Source: Thermoprotei archaeon
GTDB lineage: Archaea > Thermoproteota > Thermoprotei_A > Marsarchaeales > UBA168
Direction of reading: 5' to 3'
Assembly (NCBI GenBank): GCA_011055275.1
Contig: DSEZ01000069.1
Location: 1 to 6,031 of the forward strand
Length of the DNA stretch: 6,031 nucleotides
The position numbers and the translations under genes were made by a program. Position 1 is the first letter of the stretch, and each line of letters starts with the position of its first letter. Below the pieces are notes generated by a model. That model did no database searches. It had not been told where the DNA came from and saw nothing but the letters and a program-made list of their open reading frames with translations. Shown here piece by piece: positions 1-5,949 of this stretch.

Positions 1-231
1 AAGAAGGTCAGGAGCGACTTATTATCCGCGCTTTGGAAGGAGGAGGCTCTTGCGATAAACCGCAGATATGTGGGGAGAGAAGTCGAGGCGTTGGTAGTGC
101 AGGGTGGTGATGCCCCTACAGCAAGGACACAAAACTACAAGCAGGTAGTCCTAAGGCAGCGTGTCTTTCCGGGTGAAAGGTTAAAGGTTAAGGTCGTGGA
201 GGCAACCCCAATTGATCTAAGGAGCCTTTGA
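1..231 (+). CDS. C-terminal part of a MiaB/CDKAL1-type tRNA methylthiotransferase (TRAM domain), partial
   Basis: The frame is open from base 1 to a TGA at 229-231, giving 76 residues with the start outside the window. The visible part reads like the end of an archaeal MtaB/CDKAL1-type enzyme: a charged helix (SALWKEEALAINRRYVG), then a TRAM-type small beta-barrel with 'VGREVEALVV', the typical 'ARTQNYKQVVL' strand (family pattern R-x-x-N-Y-x-x-V), and a closing 'PGERLKVKVVEATPIDL' strand pair. Such enzymes are radical SAM proteins that add a methylthio group to t6A37 in tRNA, and TRAM binds the tRNA. The radical SAM and UPF0004 domains, needed to prove this, are outside the window, so another TRAM-carrying RNA-modifying enzyme is possible. 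The frame is intact to its stop, and the next gene has its own promoter-like box 12 bases later. Confidence 0.75.
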   Translation, partial: KKVRSDLLSALWKEEALAINRRYVGREVEALVVQGGDAPTARTQNYKQVVLRQRVFPGERLKVKVVEATPIDLRSL

Positions 232-243
232 TGACGCCTAAGG

Positions 244-254
244 TTTATATTTAA
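244..254 (+). promoter_or_regulatory. TATA-like box of the phosphorylase gene
   Basis: TTTATATTTAA lies just after the upstream stop codon. Archaeal TATA boxes are usually centred about 26-27 bases before the transcription start, which would put the start near 274. That is almost at the ATG at 278, implying a leaderless transcript. No Shine-Dalgarno-like sequence is present between the box and either ATG. This is inferred from position and composition only. Confidence 0.55.
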
Positions 255-268
255 TTGCCAATCGCATA

Positions 269-994
269 ATGATTGGAATGGCGATAGAACCTCTTCACAT
301 AAAATTGAAAAAAAGCGAATTAGCTGAAAGGGTTCTCGTGGCAGGTGACCCAGAAAGGGTAAAACTCGTTTCCGAGGTATTGAAGGATGCCAAGCTCGTG
401 AATACTAACAGGGGCTTTTACGTTTACACGGGCTTCTATAACGATAAGTTAGTTAGCGTGGCTTGCCACGGGGTGGGCGCCCCTTCTGCAGCCATAGTTT
501 TTGAGGAGCTTTACCAGTACGGGGCAAAGGTCATGATAAGGCTTGGAACCGCTGGAGGGCTTGCACCCGGACAGAGGTACGGCGACCTGGTCATACCCAG
601 TTCCGCGGCCAGCAATCCCGGAGGTACGATAGGACAGTACGTGAGGGACATGTGCCTTGCCCCGGCGCCGGATCACGAACTGGTAAGCGCGCTGGTAAGA
701 GCGGCCAGCAACGAGGGCCTTCAGTACAGGGTCGGGCCCGTTTTCTCAAGCGATGCGTTCTATGCCGAGGACCCTGGATTTGCGCAGAGGCTTTCTTCGC
801 TCGGGTTCGCGGCCGTTGAAATGGAGTGCGCCACACTCTTCGCGCTTGGGCAGATAAGGGGATATAGGTCGGCCGCTTTACTCATGATAAGCGACAACAT
901 GATTGAGCGCACCACGATGCTCGACGCCTCGCAGATGAAGGCTTACGCACAGAGGGCAACCAAGGTAGCCCTTGAAGCCCTGACTTCGATTTAG
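269..994 (+). CDS. Purine nucleoside / 5'-methylthioadenosine phosphorylase (PNP_UDP_1 family)
   Basis: Predicted cytosolic enzyme that splits purine nucleosides, probably including 5'-methylthioadenosine, with phosphate into the base and a (methylthio)ribose 1-phosphate. The 241-residue length is normal for hexameric PNP/MTAP proteins. Visible motifs are the GDPER phosphate loop (26-30), NRGF (47-50), a family signature HGVGAPSAAIVFEEL (68-82; only the position before it, Cys67, departs from the usual Gly/Ser/Thr), RLGTAGGL (91-98), SSDAFYAED (160-168), the ribose-binding VEMECATLF (183-191) and the purine-site SDN (208-210). The SSDAFYAED and EMECATLF blocks closely match the Sulfolobus MTAP sequence as remembered. 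The start is uncertain: the first ATG is at 269, but the ATG at 278 (MAIEPLHI) fits both the homologue's N-terminus and the TATA spacing better. It lies between two radical SAM genes, and a salvage role for SAM by-products is inferred. Inosine/adenosine phosphorolysis cannot be separated from MTA use by eye. Confidence 0.92.
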   Translation: MIGMAIEPLHIKLKKSELAERVLVAGDPERVKLVSEVLKDAKLVNTNRGFYVYTGFYNDKLVSVACHGVGAPSAAIVFEELYQYGAKVMIRLGTAGGLAPGQRYGDLVIPSSAASNPGGTIGQYVRDMCLAPAPDHELVSALVRAASNEGLQYRVGPVFSSDAFYAEDPGFAQRLSSLGFAAVEMECATLFALGQIRGYRSAALLMISDNMIERTTMLDASQMKAYAQRATKVALEALTSI

Positions 995-997
995 GAA

Positions 998-1005
998 GCT
1001 TTTTT
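998..1005 (+). terminator. Possible T-run terminator after the phosphorylase gene
   Basis: A run of six T (1000-1005) follows the TAG stop by five bases. Archaeal RNA polymerase can terminate on short U-runs without a hairpin, and no convincing hairpin is visible. The run is short, so this is a weak call. Confidence 0.3.
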
Positions 1006-1020
1006 GAAAATAGTAAGCTG

Positions 1021-1030
1021 TAAAAATATA
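1021..1030 (+). promoter_or_regulatory. TATA-like box of the radical SAM gene
   Basis: TAAAAATATA is centred about 29 bases before the ATG at 1055. An expected transcription start near 1052 leaves a leader of only a few bases, so this gene is probably leaderless. There is no Shine-Dalgarno-like motif, and the two closer ATGs (1043 and 1050) run into stops within two codons. Confidence 0.5.
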
Positions 1031-1054
1031 AGGCGCTTATACATGTGAAATGCT

Positions 1055-2632
1055 ATGAAGATACTACTGGTAAAGCCCTACGACCGCTACGGAGAAGGCT
1101 ACTATAACTCCTTCGGAATTAGGATGCCTCCACTGGGATTGGCGGAGCTGGCCGGAGCCTTGCGTGATGCCGGCCACGAGGTAAGCATATACGATCGCAT
1201 GATACACAAGAGCGCACCCGAGGAGTTCGCCAGAAAGGTGCTCAATTACGACGCGGTGGGATTTACCACCATAGCCACGTCGTACTATCCCGATGCGGTC
1301 GACGTCGTGAAGGCCATAAAGGAAAGAGACAAGGACCTGATTACCTTTGCAGGAGGGCATCACGCAACCTTCATGTATCCGCTCGTGTTGAGGGATGGCT
1401 TTGATTACGTAGTTAGGGGCGAGGGAGAGGTCACTACCGTTGAGCTCATGGACTCGATAGCAAGGGGCAGGTCGCCATCTTCGGTTCAGGGCATAGCCTA
1501 CGTTGATCATGGCGAGGTAAAGCTCACTCCTCCGAGGCCTCCGTTGGTCAATCTTGATGAGTCACCCATGCCAGCGTGGGATCTCATAGAGCAAGACAGT
1601 TACAGGGCCGACGTCATAGAAAGAGGGGCCAAGTTCGCGACGGTAGAGACGGCCAGGGGTTGTCCTTACAACTGCGAGTTTTGTTCAGTCACGGCGATGT
1701 GGGGACATTCTTGGAGGATGAAGAGCGAGGGCAGGATAATGAAGGAGATAAACGCGCTGAGGGACATGGGATATAAGTACATGTTCTTCGTGGACGATGA
1801 TCTGGTGATACCCGGGAGCGAGGAGTCCAGGAAGAGGCTATTTAACTTGATATCTCAGGAGGCTCCTGACATAAGGTGGTTTGCCCAGATAAGGGCTGAC
1901 CTCGTGGTGAGAAGGCCAGACGTGATGGAGGCCGCTGCAAAGGCTGGAATGATCCTCGCGTTTATCGGCATTGAGTCTGGAGACGATAAGACACTGAGGG
2001 AGATGAAGAAGGGAATAACGACGAACATGTCCACTAGGGCAGTCGAAGTGCTTCATAAGCTGGGCGTGATGGTTTTCGGTGGCATGATACTTGGCGCACC
2101 TTACGAGACGTGGGACTCCCTCAAGAGAAGCGTGAAGTTCTCCATAGAGCTCGCTAAAAGGGGTCTTGACGCGATTCAGTATACTCTCTACACGCCGCTT
2201 CCGGGCTCCACGAGTTTCTACAAGCTTTTGAAGGACAACAAGATCATCACCTTTGATTGGAACCTTTACGACTGCCTGCACCCGCTTCTGAGGGGAGCGG
2301 TAAATCCGGTGTGGGCTTACTTGGCCTCTAGGATGGCTAACTACGCTTTCTACATAGAGAGGTACCTATTCTCCAAGGCGGGATTGGTGATCAAGGGACC
2401 GGAAAACCCCTACGCGGCGACAATGGGCAAGTACGTTATGGGCAGGTTGCCGCTTCAGATGTTCTACGTGCTAAAGATCCCATATGATGTGTTGCAGGTG
2501 GCTAGAACGCTTGCGAGACCAAAGCTCCTAAGGCAGGAGGAAATATCGAGCATAATGCGGGCGGGACTTGAGCCTGTGTTCCAGCTGCGCCCCTCTCTTC
2601 CCACCGCGCGCGTTCCGATCAGCAACGTTTAA
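1055..2632 (+). CDS. Cobalamin-domain radical SAM enzyme, BchE-like; candidate GDGT ring synthase (GrsA/GrsB-type)
   Basis: A 525-residue protein with the class B (B12-binding) radical SAM layout. Residues 1-145 form a Rossmann-like cobalamin-binding domain (MKILLVKPYD; GFTTIATSY at 69-77; FAGGHHATF at 98-106; VVRGEGE at 119-125). The usual cobalamin-ligating DxHxxG is absent: the equivalent stretch reads YDRMIHK (46-52). The radical SAM barrel follows, with the iron-sulphur cysteines C203, C207 and C210 in RGCPYNCEFCSVTAMWG, FVDDDLV (245-251), a GIESGD loop (305-310), GGMILGAPYET (342-352) and LYTPLPGSTSFY (378-389). The 400-525 tail is rich in aromatic and hydrophobic residues and ends in basic, Pro-containing sequence. 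Relatives include Mg-protoporphyrin cyclase BchE, hopanoid-modifying Hpn proteins, calditol synthase and the archaeal tetraether-lipid ring synthases. In an archaeon with no photosynthesis genes visible, a lipid role such as ring formation in GDGTs is the best inference. The family is certain; the substrate is not. Confidence 0.9.
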   Translation: MKILLVKPYDRYGEGYYNSFGIRMPPLGLAELAGALRDAGHEVSIYDRMIHKSAPEEFARKVLNYDAVGFTTIATSYYPDAVDVVKAIKERDKDLITFAGGHHATFMYPLVLRDGFDYVVRGEGEVTTVELMDSIARGRSPSSVQGIAYVDHGEVKLTPPRPPLVNLDESPMPAWDLIEQDSYRADVIERGAKFATVETARGCPYNCEFCSVTAMWGHSWRMKSEGRIMKEINALRDMGYKYMFFVDDDLVIPGSEESRKRLFNLISQEAPDIRWFAQIRADLVVRRPDVMEAAAKAGMILAFIGIESGDDKTLREMKKGITTNMSTRAVEVLHKLGVMVFGGMILGAPYETWDSLKRSVKFSIELAKRGLDAIQYTLYTPLPGSTSFYKLLKDNKIITFDWNLYDCLHPLLRGAVNPVWAYLASRMANYAFYIERYLFSKAGLVIKGPENPYAATMGKYVMGRLPLQMFYVLKIPYDVLQVARTLARPKLLRQEEISSIMRAGLEPVFQLRPSLPTARVPISNV

Positions 2633-2635
2633 AAG
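2628..2635 (+). promoter_or_regulatory. TATA-like box of the MFS gene, overlapping the upstream stop codon
   Basis: TTTAAAAG covers the TAA stop (2630-2632) of the radical SAM gene. Its centre is about 31 bases before the TTG start at 2663, so a start near 2658 would leave a leader of about five bases. No Shine-Dalgarno motif precedes the TTG; the local CTCC has the wrong polarity. The promoter assignment is inferred. Confidence 0.45.
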
Positions 2636-2641
2636 ACAAGA

Positions 2642-2658
2642 TTTTCAAAAGCCTGATC
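2642..2658 (+). promoter_or_regulatory. Candidate operator, copy 1 (before the MFS gene)
   Basis: TTTTCAAAAGCCTGATC lies between the TATA-like box and the start codon. An almost identical element, with one extra T and two substitutions, precedes the padR gene at 4128-4145. A site between the box and the transcription start is a classical position for an archaeal repressor. Binding by the neighbouring PadR is a hypothesis based only on the shared sequence and gene order. Confidence 0.3.
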
Positions 2659-2662
2659 CTCC

Positions 2663-4111
2663 TTGGAGTACAAGTGGACAGCGTTATCTGTTACCACGGT
2701 TGGAGCTCTTCTCAGCAGCATTCAGAGCTCGGCCCTTCTCATAGCGCTTCCGAGCATGATGAGGGATCTTAACCTTAACTTCTTCTACGCTCTTTGGATA
2801 ATACTCATATACATGCTTCTAACGGTGACCCTTGTCCCCACGCTTGGCAAGCTTGCCGACATCATGGGCAGGAAAAAGATGTACAACACGGGATTTGCCA
2901 TATTCGGTGTTGGGTCTCTTCTGAGCGGCCTCGTGACGGGAAAGGGATCTTTAGCGGGAAACGAGCTCATAGCCTTCAGGTCAATTCAGGCACTAGGTGG
3001 GGCCTTCCTCATGGTTAACAGCACGGCCATAGTTACGGATGCGTTCAAGAAAGGAGAGGTTGGCCTTGGGCTTGGCGTAAACCAAATAGCGTTCATAACC
3101 GGGTTCACTATAGGTCCCGTTGTGGGAGGTATACTCACCTCCATTTCCTGGCGTTGGATATTCTTCTTCAACATACCAATTGCCGCCTTTGCCGTTCCAT
3201 GGGCCTACTTTAGGCTTAGGGACGTCGTTGAGCCCACGAAAGAGCAGGGCTTTGACTACGCGGGCAACGCCCTTTTGGCAGGAGCGCTCACCGCCCTCCT
3301 ACTTGGGCTGACCTTTGTGGCTCTTCCAGGGCTTCCATTTTCCATGGTTATAGGCATGATAGTTGCCTCTATCTTAATGTTCGTCGGTTTCTTCATTGTT
3401 GAAAGCAGGACTCGGTATCCCATAATAGAGCTCTCGCTTTTCAAGCACAGGGTATTTTCTCTGGCCAATGGGGCAAACCTCTTCATGGGGTTATCGACCG
3501 GTGCGGTGACCTTCCTGCTCATATTTTTCTTGCAAGGACCTTACGGGCAATCTCCGTTTTCGGCTGGGATCATGATGATCCCCTACGGCTTGGGTTTTCT
3601 GGCGCTTGGACCGATCAGCGGTTGCCTTTCTGATAAGTACGGCGCAAGGATTTTGAGCACCTTGGGCATGTTGATAAGCGCGATTGGTCTCTTCCTTCTT
3701 TCAACGATTACGTACAAAGTGCCCTACTGGAAGTTGGCTATCTACATGACGGTAATGGGCGCTGGCAGCGGCCTATTCAGCTCTCCAAATACCAACGCCA
3801 TAATGAGCTCGGTGCCAGTTAACAGACGGGGGATGGCTTCAGGGATAAGGACCATGCTCAGAAATACCGGGAGCATGCTGAGTCTTGCGGTTACTTTTCC
3901 GTTCCTGCTTAGCCGTACTCCGCTTAACCAGCTCATGGACATAATGATATATGGAGGCGGCGTTGGTCAGGGCTTCAATATGGCAGCCTTTGAATACGGA
4001 TTGAGTCTCGCTTTCCTTTTCTCAATGGGTGTGGCGCTTGTGGCCATGGTTTTCTCAGCGCTTACGCCACATGGACGCCAGTTAGAGGTTAACCCGTCAG
4101 ATATAGCATGA
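2663..4111 (+). CDS. MFS permease, drug:H+ antiporter-like (DHA2/EmrB type, about 14 membrane segments)
   Basis: A 482-residue, strongly hydrophobic inner-membrane transporter. Recognisable MFS features are SALLIALPSMMRDL (23-36) in helix 1, motif A GKLADIMGRKKMY (62-74), motif-B-like RSIQALGGA (106-114) in helix 4, the antiporter motif C GFTIGPVVGG (147-156), SWRWIFFFNIP (162-172), a second motif-A-like loop GCLSDKYGAR (320-329) and a late GMASGIRTMLRNTG (390-403). Length and motif order match the 14-helix DHA2 exporters that use the proton gradient to expel drugs or metabolites. The substrate cannot be read from sequence. The start is TTG at 2663, because an in-frame TGA at 2654-2656 excludes anything earlier and TTG is the next possible start. 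It lies 45 bases upstream of padR and shares a candidate operator with it, so control by that repressor is plausible but unproven. Confidence 0.93.
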   Translation: MEYKWTALSVTTVGALLSSIQSSALLIALPSMMRDLNLNFFYALWIILIYMLLTVTLVPTLGKLADIMGRKKMYNTGFAIFGVGSLLSGLVTGKGSLAGNELIAFRSIQALGGAFLMVNSTAIVTDAFKKGEVGLGLGVNQIAFITGFTIGPVVGGILTSISWRWIFFFNIPIAAFAVPWAYFRLRDVVEPTKEQGFDYAGNALLAGALTALLLGLTFVALPGLPFSMVIGMIVASILMFVGFFIVESRTRYPIIELSLFKHRVFSLANGANLFMGLSTGAVTFLLIFFLQGPYGQSPFSAGIMMIPYGLGFLALGPISGCLSDKYGARILSTLGMLISAIGLFLLSTITYKVPYWKLAIYMTVMGAGSGLFSSPNTNAIMSSVPVNRRGMASGIRTMLRNTGSMLSLAVTFPFLLSRTPLNQLMDIMIYGGGVGQGFNMAAFEYGLSLAFLFSMGVALVAMVFSALTPHGRQLEVNPSDIA

Positions 4112-4127
4112 TATGTATAATGCGATA

Positions 4128-4145
4128 TTCTTAAAAGCCTTGATC
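4128..4145 (+). promoter_or_regulatory. padR promoter: TATA-like CTTAAAAG (4130-4137) within candidate operator, copy 2
   Basis: CTTAAAAG is centred about 23 bases before the ATG at 4157, which fits a leaderless start. The surrounding TTCTTAAAAGCCTTGATC repeats the element seen before the MFS gene (2642-2658). Because it overlaps the TATA box here, a protein bound to it would be expected to block transcription, as in autorepression. The promoter itself is better supported than the operator role. Confidence 0.45.
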
Positions 4146-4156
4146 TAAAGTAATTT

Positions 4157-4681
4157 ATGTCTAGACAAGTTCCCTCTAAGCAGTACAGTGGAACGCTGCA
4201 TGGGCTAATGAGGTTTTACGTGCTTCACTTGCTTTCCAAGAGGAAGTATTACGGTTATGAGATCATGGAAACCATTAGGGAGAAGACGGGGGGCGCCTGG
4301 AATTTCAGCAGTGGAGCGCTTTATCCCCTTCTGAAGCGCATGGAGAGGGATGGGTTAATTAAGGGGTACTCTGAAGGGGGGAGGAACGTGTACGAAATAA
4401 CTGATGACGGCAAGGTTGCGCTTGCCGGCGTCAAGGACAAGCTGTCCTCTCTCCTTGAGAACTGGGATAACTACAGGGGGATACTCGAGGATTTCGTGGG
4501 AAGGAATCAGCTCGTGAAGATCTCCTTGATTGGTTATCAGAATCAGTTCAGATTCCTCAAGGATGCCGTAAAGCTCCTGGGGCCTTCGGAGGCCTCTGAC
4601 CTTCTGAAGAGGGTCAAAGTGGAGCTTGACTCTCAGATGATTTGGATAGATGATAAGCTTAATGAGGTGAATGAAAAGTGA
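4157..4681 (+). CDS. PadR-family winged-helix transcriptional regulator
   Basis: A 174-residue DNA-binding protein. The PadR winged helix spans residues 13-90: LMRFYVLHLLSKRKYYGYEIMETI (17-40, including the family's YGYEI), then the recognition-helix region FSSGALYPLLKRMERDGLIKG (50-70, with the hallmark GALYPLLKRME), a wing with GGRNVYEITDDGK (74-86), and a helical C-terminal part (92-174) expected to form the dimer. PadR proteins typically repress transporter genes nearby and often their own. The ATG at 4157 is well placed relative to the TATA-like box. The gene ends in GTGA, sharing four bases with the surface-protein gene, so the two are almost certainly cotranscribed with the ABC ATPase. 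The ligand is unknown. Confidence 0.93.
   Translation: MSRQVPSKQYSGTLHGLMRFYVLHLLSKRKYYGYEIMETIREKTGGAWNFSSGALYPLLKRMERDGLIKGYSEGGRNVYEITDDGKVALAGVKDKLSSLLENWDNYRGILEDFVGRNQLVKISLIGYQNQFRFLKDAVKLLGPSEASDLLKRVKVELDSQMIWIDDKLNEVNEK
4664..4670 (+). promoter_or_regulatory. Shine-Dalgarno site that fixes the GTG start at 4678
   Basis: GAGGTGA matches seven bases of the usual anti-Shine-Dalgarno complement and sits seven bases before GTG 4678-4680. It lies inside the last codons of padR. It supports the GTG as the true start; the ATG at 4671 is in another frame and too close. Confidence 0.8.
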
Positions 4682-5944
4682 AAACGTTATATGTTGTTTT
4701 GGTATCTGCGTTGCTGCTTCTTGGCTCGTTTTCTATGGCTTCGGCGCAGACAGCTGGGCTAAGGCCAGATTTCCTAGTTGTAGCAGCTACCTGGGGCTCT
4801 AAAAGCTCACCTATTGTGGCTTCACCGGGCGATTCCAACCTCCCGCTCTTCGTGGAGCTGGTTAACGAGGGAGGGAGTGCCGTCAATGCGAACGCAACGT
4901 TGAAGCTCTGGGGTCCCTTCTATTACTCCTACTACACCGATGGGAAGTTGGTTTACTCTAGGGACGAGACGGTCAGGCTCGGCACCGTTGAAAGCGGAGG
5001 ACAGGCTTTAGGTGCGTTCTTTATATCCATCAAGGCCGATGCCAGCGATGGAGTTTACGTGATCCCGTTGACCATAAGTTCCGACGGCTTCACCCAAGAC
5101 CTTAACTTGTCGGTGCCCATAACGGGTTATGCCTCTATCAAGGTGGTGGGGGTTGGGTACAACCCACCTTCCATGTTCCCGGGAGAACAAGACGTTGAGC
5201 TTGAGGCTTACGTGGTAAACGATGGCACATCCCTTGCACGGAACGCCACGGTCTACCTGAGCTTGCCCTCTGGCTTTTTGCCTGCTTGGGGCAATTCTAC
5301 TGTGCACGAGATTGGCGTTCTGCCCGTGGGAACAGAGGTGCCAGTGCAGTTCTACTTCAACGTTGGATCGGTCAAATCACCGTCGAACTACACTGCAAGA
5401 ATGATCATCAGCTGGACTGGCGGTAGCGAAAGCGTGCCAATAACCTTCATGATATACGGCAAGGCCTCCTTCTCGGTTATATCCACATCTGGATACAATC
5501 TCACGCAGGGCGGCTCGGGGCAGAAGCTCTACGTGACTCTCAAGAATTCGGGTAATTACACCGCAAATTATGTGACGTTTAACCTGATAACTCCAAATGA
5601 GTTTTTCCGGCGTGACCACTGATTACGCCGGTTCGCTGAAGCCAGGGCAGCATGACATTGTCCGTTTCGAACTGGATACTACCTCTAACGCCAAGCCAAC
5701 AACTTACAACCTCACGCTCCAGGTCACGTGGTATCAGAACAACTCGGAGGTTCCATTCACGTCTTACATACCGATTCAAGTTCACGTGAAACAGAGCCTT
5801 ATAAACTCCATAGGCAGCGATCTTTCAAGCGCGAAGATAGGAAGCAACTCGCTCTTGCTGGTGCTGCTGATAGTGGTCATATTCCTGCTCGGTATTCTCA
5901 TAGGGGTCCTTGGCAGGCGTGGCAAGGCCCAGGCCAAGGGGTGA
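4678..5944 (+). CDS. Secreted, membrane-anchored multi-domain surface protein (NEW3/CARDB-like), interrupted by a one-base frame disruption
   Basis: The gene reads in one frame from GTG 4678 to TGA 5620-5622 (314 residues), while the rest of the protein continues in the +1 frame to TGA 5942-5944. Removing one T of the T5 run at 5602-5606 gives a 421-residue protein. That protein has a signal peptide (1-23, ending ASA before QT), about three immunoglobulin-like beta-sandwich domains (roughly 30-150, 153-262, 263-380), a C-terminal transmembrane helix (LLLVLLIVVIFLLGILIGVL) and a basic cytosolic tail. Many N-x-S/T sequons are present (for example N72, N143, N189, N206, N237, N274, N293), as expected for an archaeal surface glycoprotein. 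Domain 3 starts in frame one (GQKLYVTLKNSGNYTANYVTFNL) and finishes after the break (AGSLKPGQHDIVRFELD), so both pieces belong together. The position between padR and an ABC ATPase suggests an external accessory subunit of an exporter. The exact domain family is inferred. Confidence 0.85.
5602..5606 (+). other. T5 run at the frame break of the surface-protein gene
   Basis: The zero frame reads GAG TTT TTC CGG CGT GAC CAC TGA; the +1 frame reads TTT TCC GGC GTG ACC and stays open for over 110 codons. Four T instead of five would give a continuous NEFSGVTTDYAG. The simplest reading is an insertion, biological or from sequencing, in the homopolymer. A +1 slip of tRNA-Phe from TTT (5602-5604) to TTT (5603-5605) is also possible on paper. 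Confidence 0.8.
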
Positions 5945-5945
5945 T
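5938..5945 (+). promoter_or_regulatory. Shine-Dalgarno site for the ABC ATPase gene
   Basis: GGGGTGAT, including the perfect core GGTGAT, lies four bases before TTG 5950 and overlaps the stop codon of the surface-protein gene. It indicates translation from a polycistronic mRNA and supports the TTG start. Confidence 0.7.
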
Positions 5946-5949
5946 GTAG

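Noticed and set aside
1064..1510. Long reverse-strand open frame of 148 residues opposite the radical SAM gene (and a similar one at 1838-2281)
   Set aside because: Both lie wholly inside a clearly coding gene, show no recognisable motif or start signals, and look like shadows of codon bias.
1055..2632. Radical SAM gene as a true BchE (Mg-protoporphyrin ester cyclase)
   Set aside because: The family resemblance is real, but no tetrapyrrole or photosynthesis genes are nearby and the context is archaeal; the name would overstate the evidence.
4100..4128. Three GATAT copies (4100, 4110, 4124) upstream of padR as a possible operator array
   Set aside because: The unit is only five bases, AT-rich and unevenly spaced, and the first copy is within the MFS coding end; chance is sufficient explanation.
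4671..4673. ATG 4671 as start of the gene after padR
   Set aside because: Its frame does not encode the signal peptide or the domains, and it begins directly after the Shine-Dalgarno motif. GTG 4678 has correct spacing.
5597..5944. A separate small gene starting at ATG 5597, encoding 115 residues with a transmembrane helix
   Set aside because: It starts in the middle of a beta-sandwich domain, has no Shine-Dalgarno site or promoter-like box, and continues the preceding protein exactly at a one-base frame break. It is the 3' part of the surface-protein gene.
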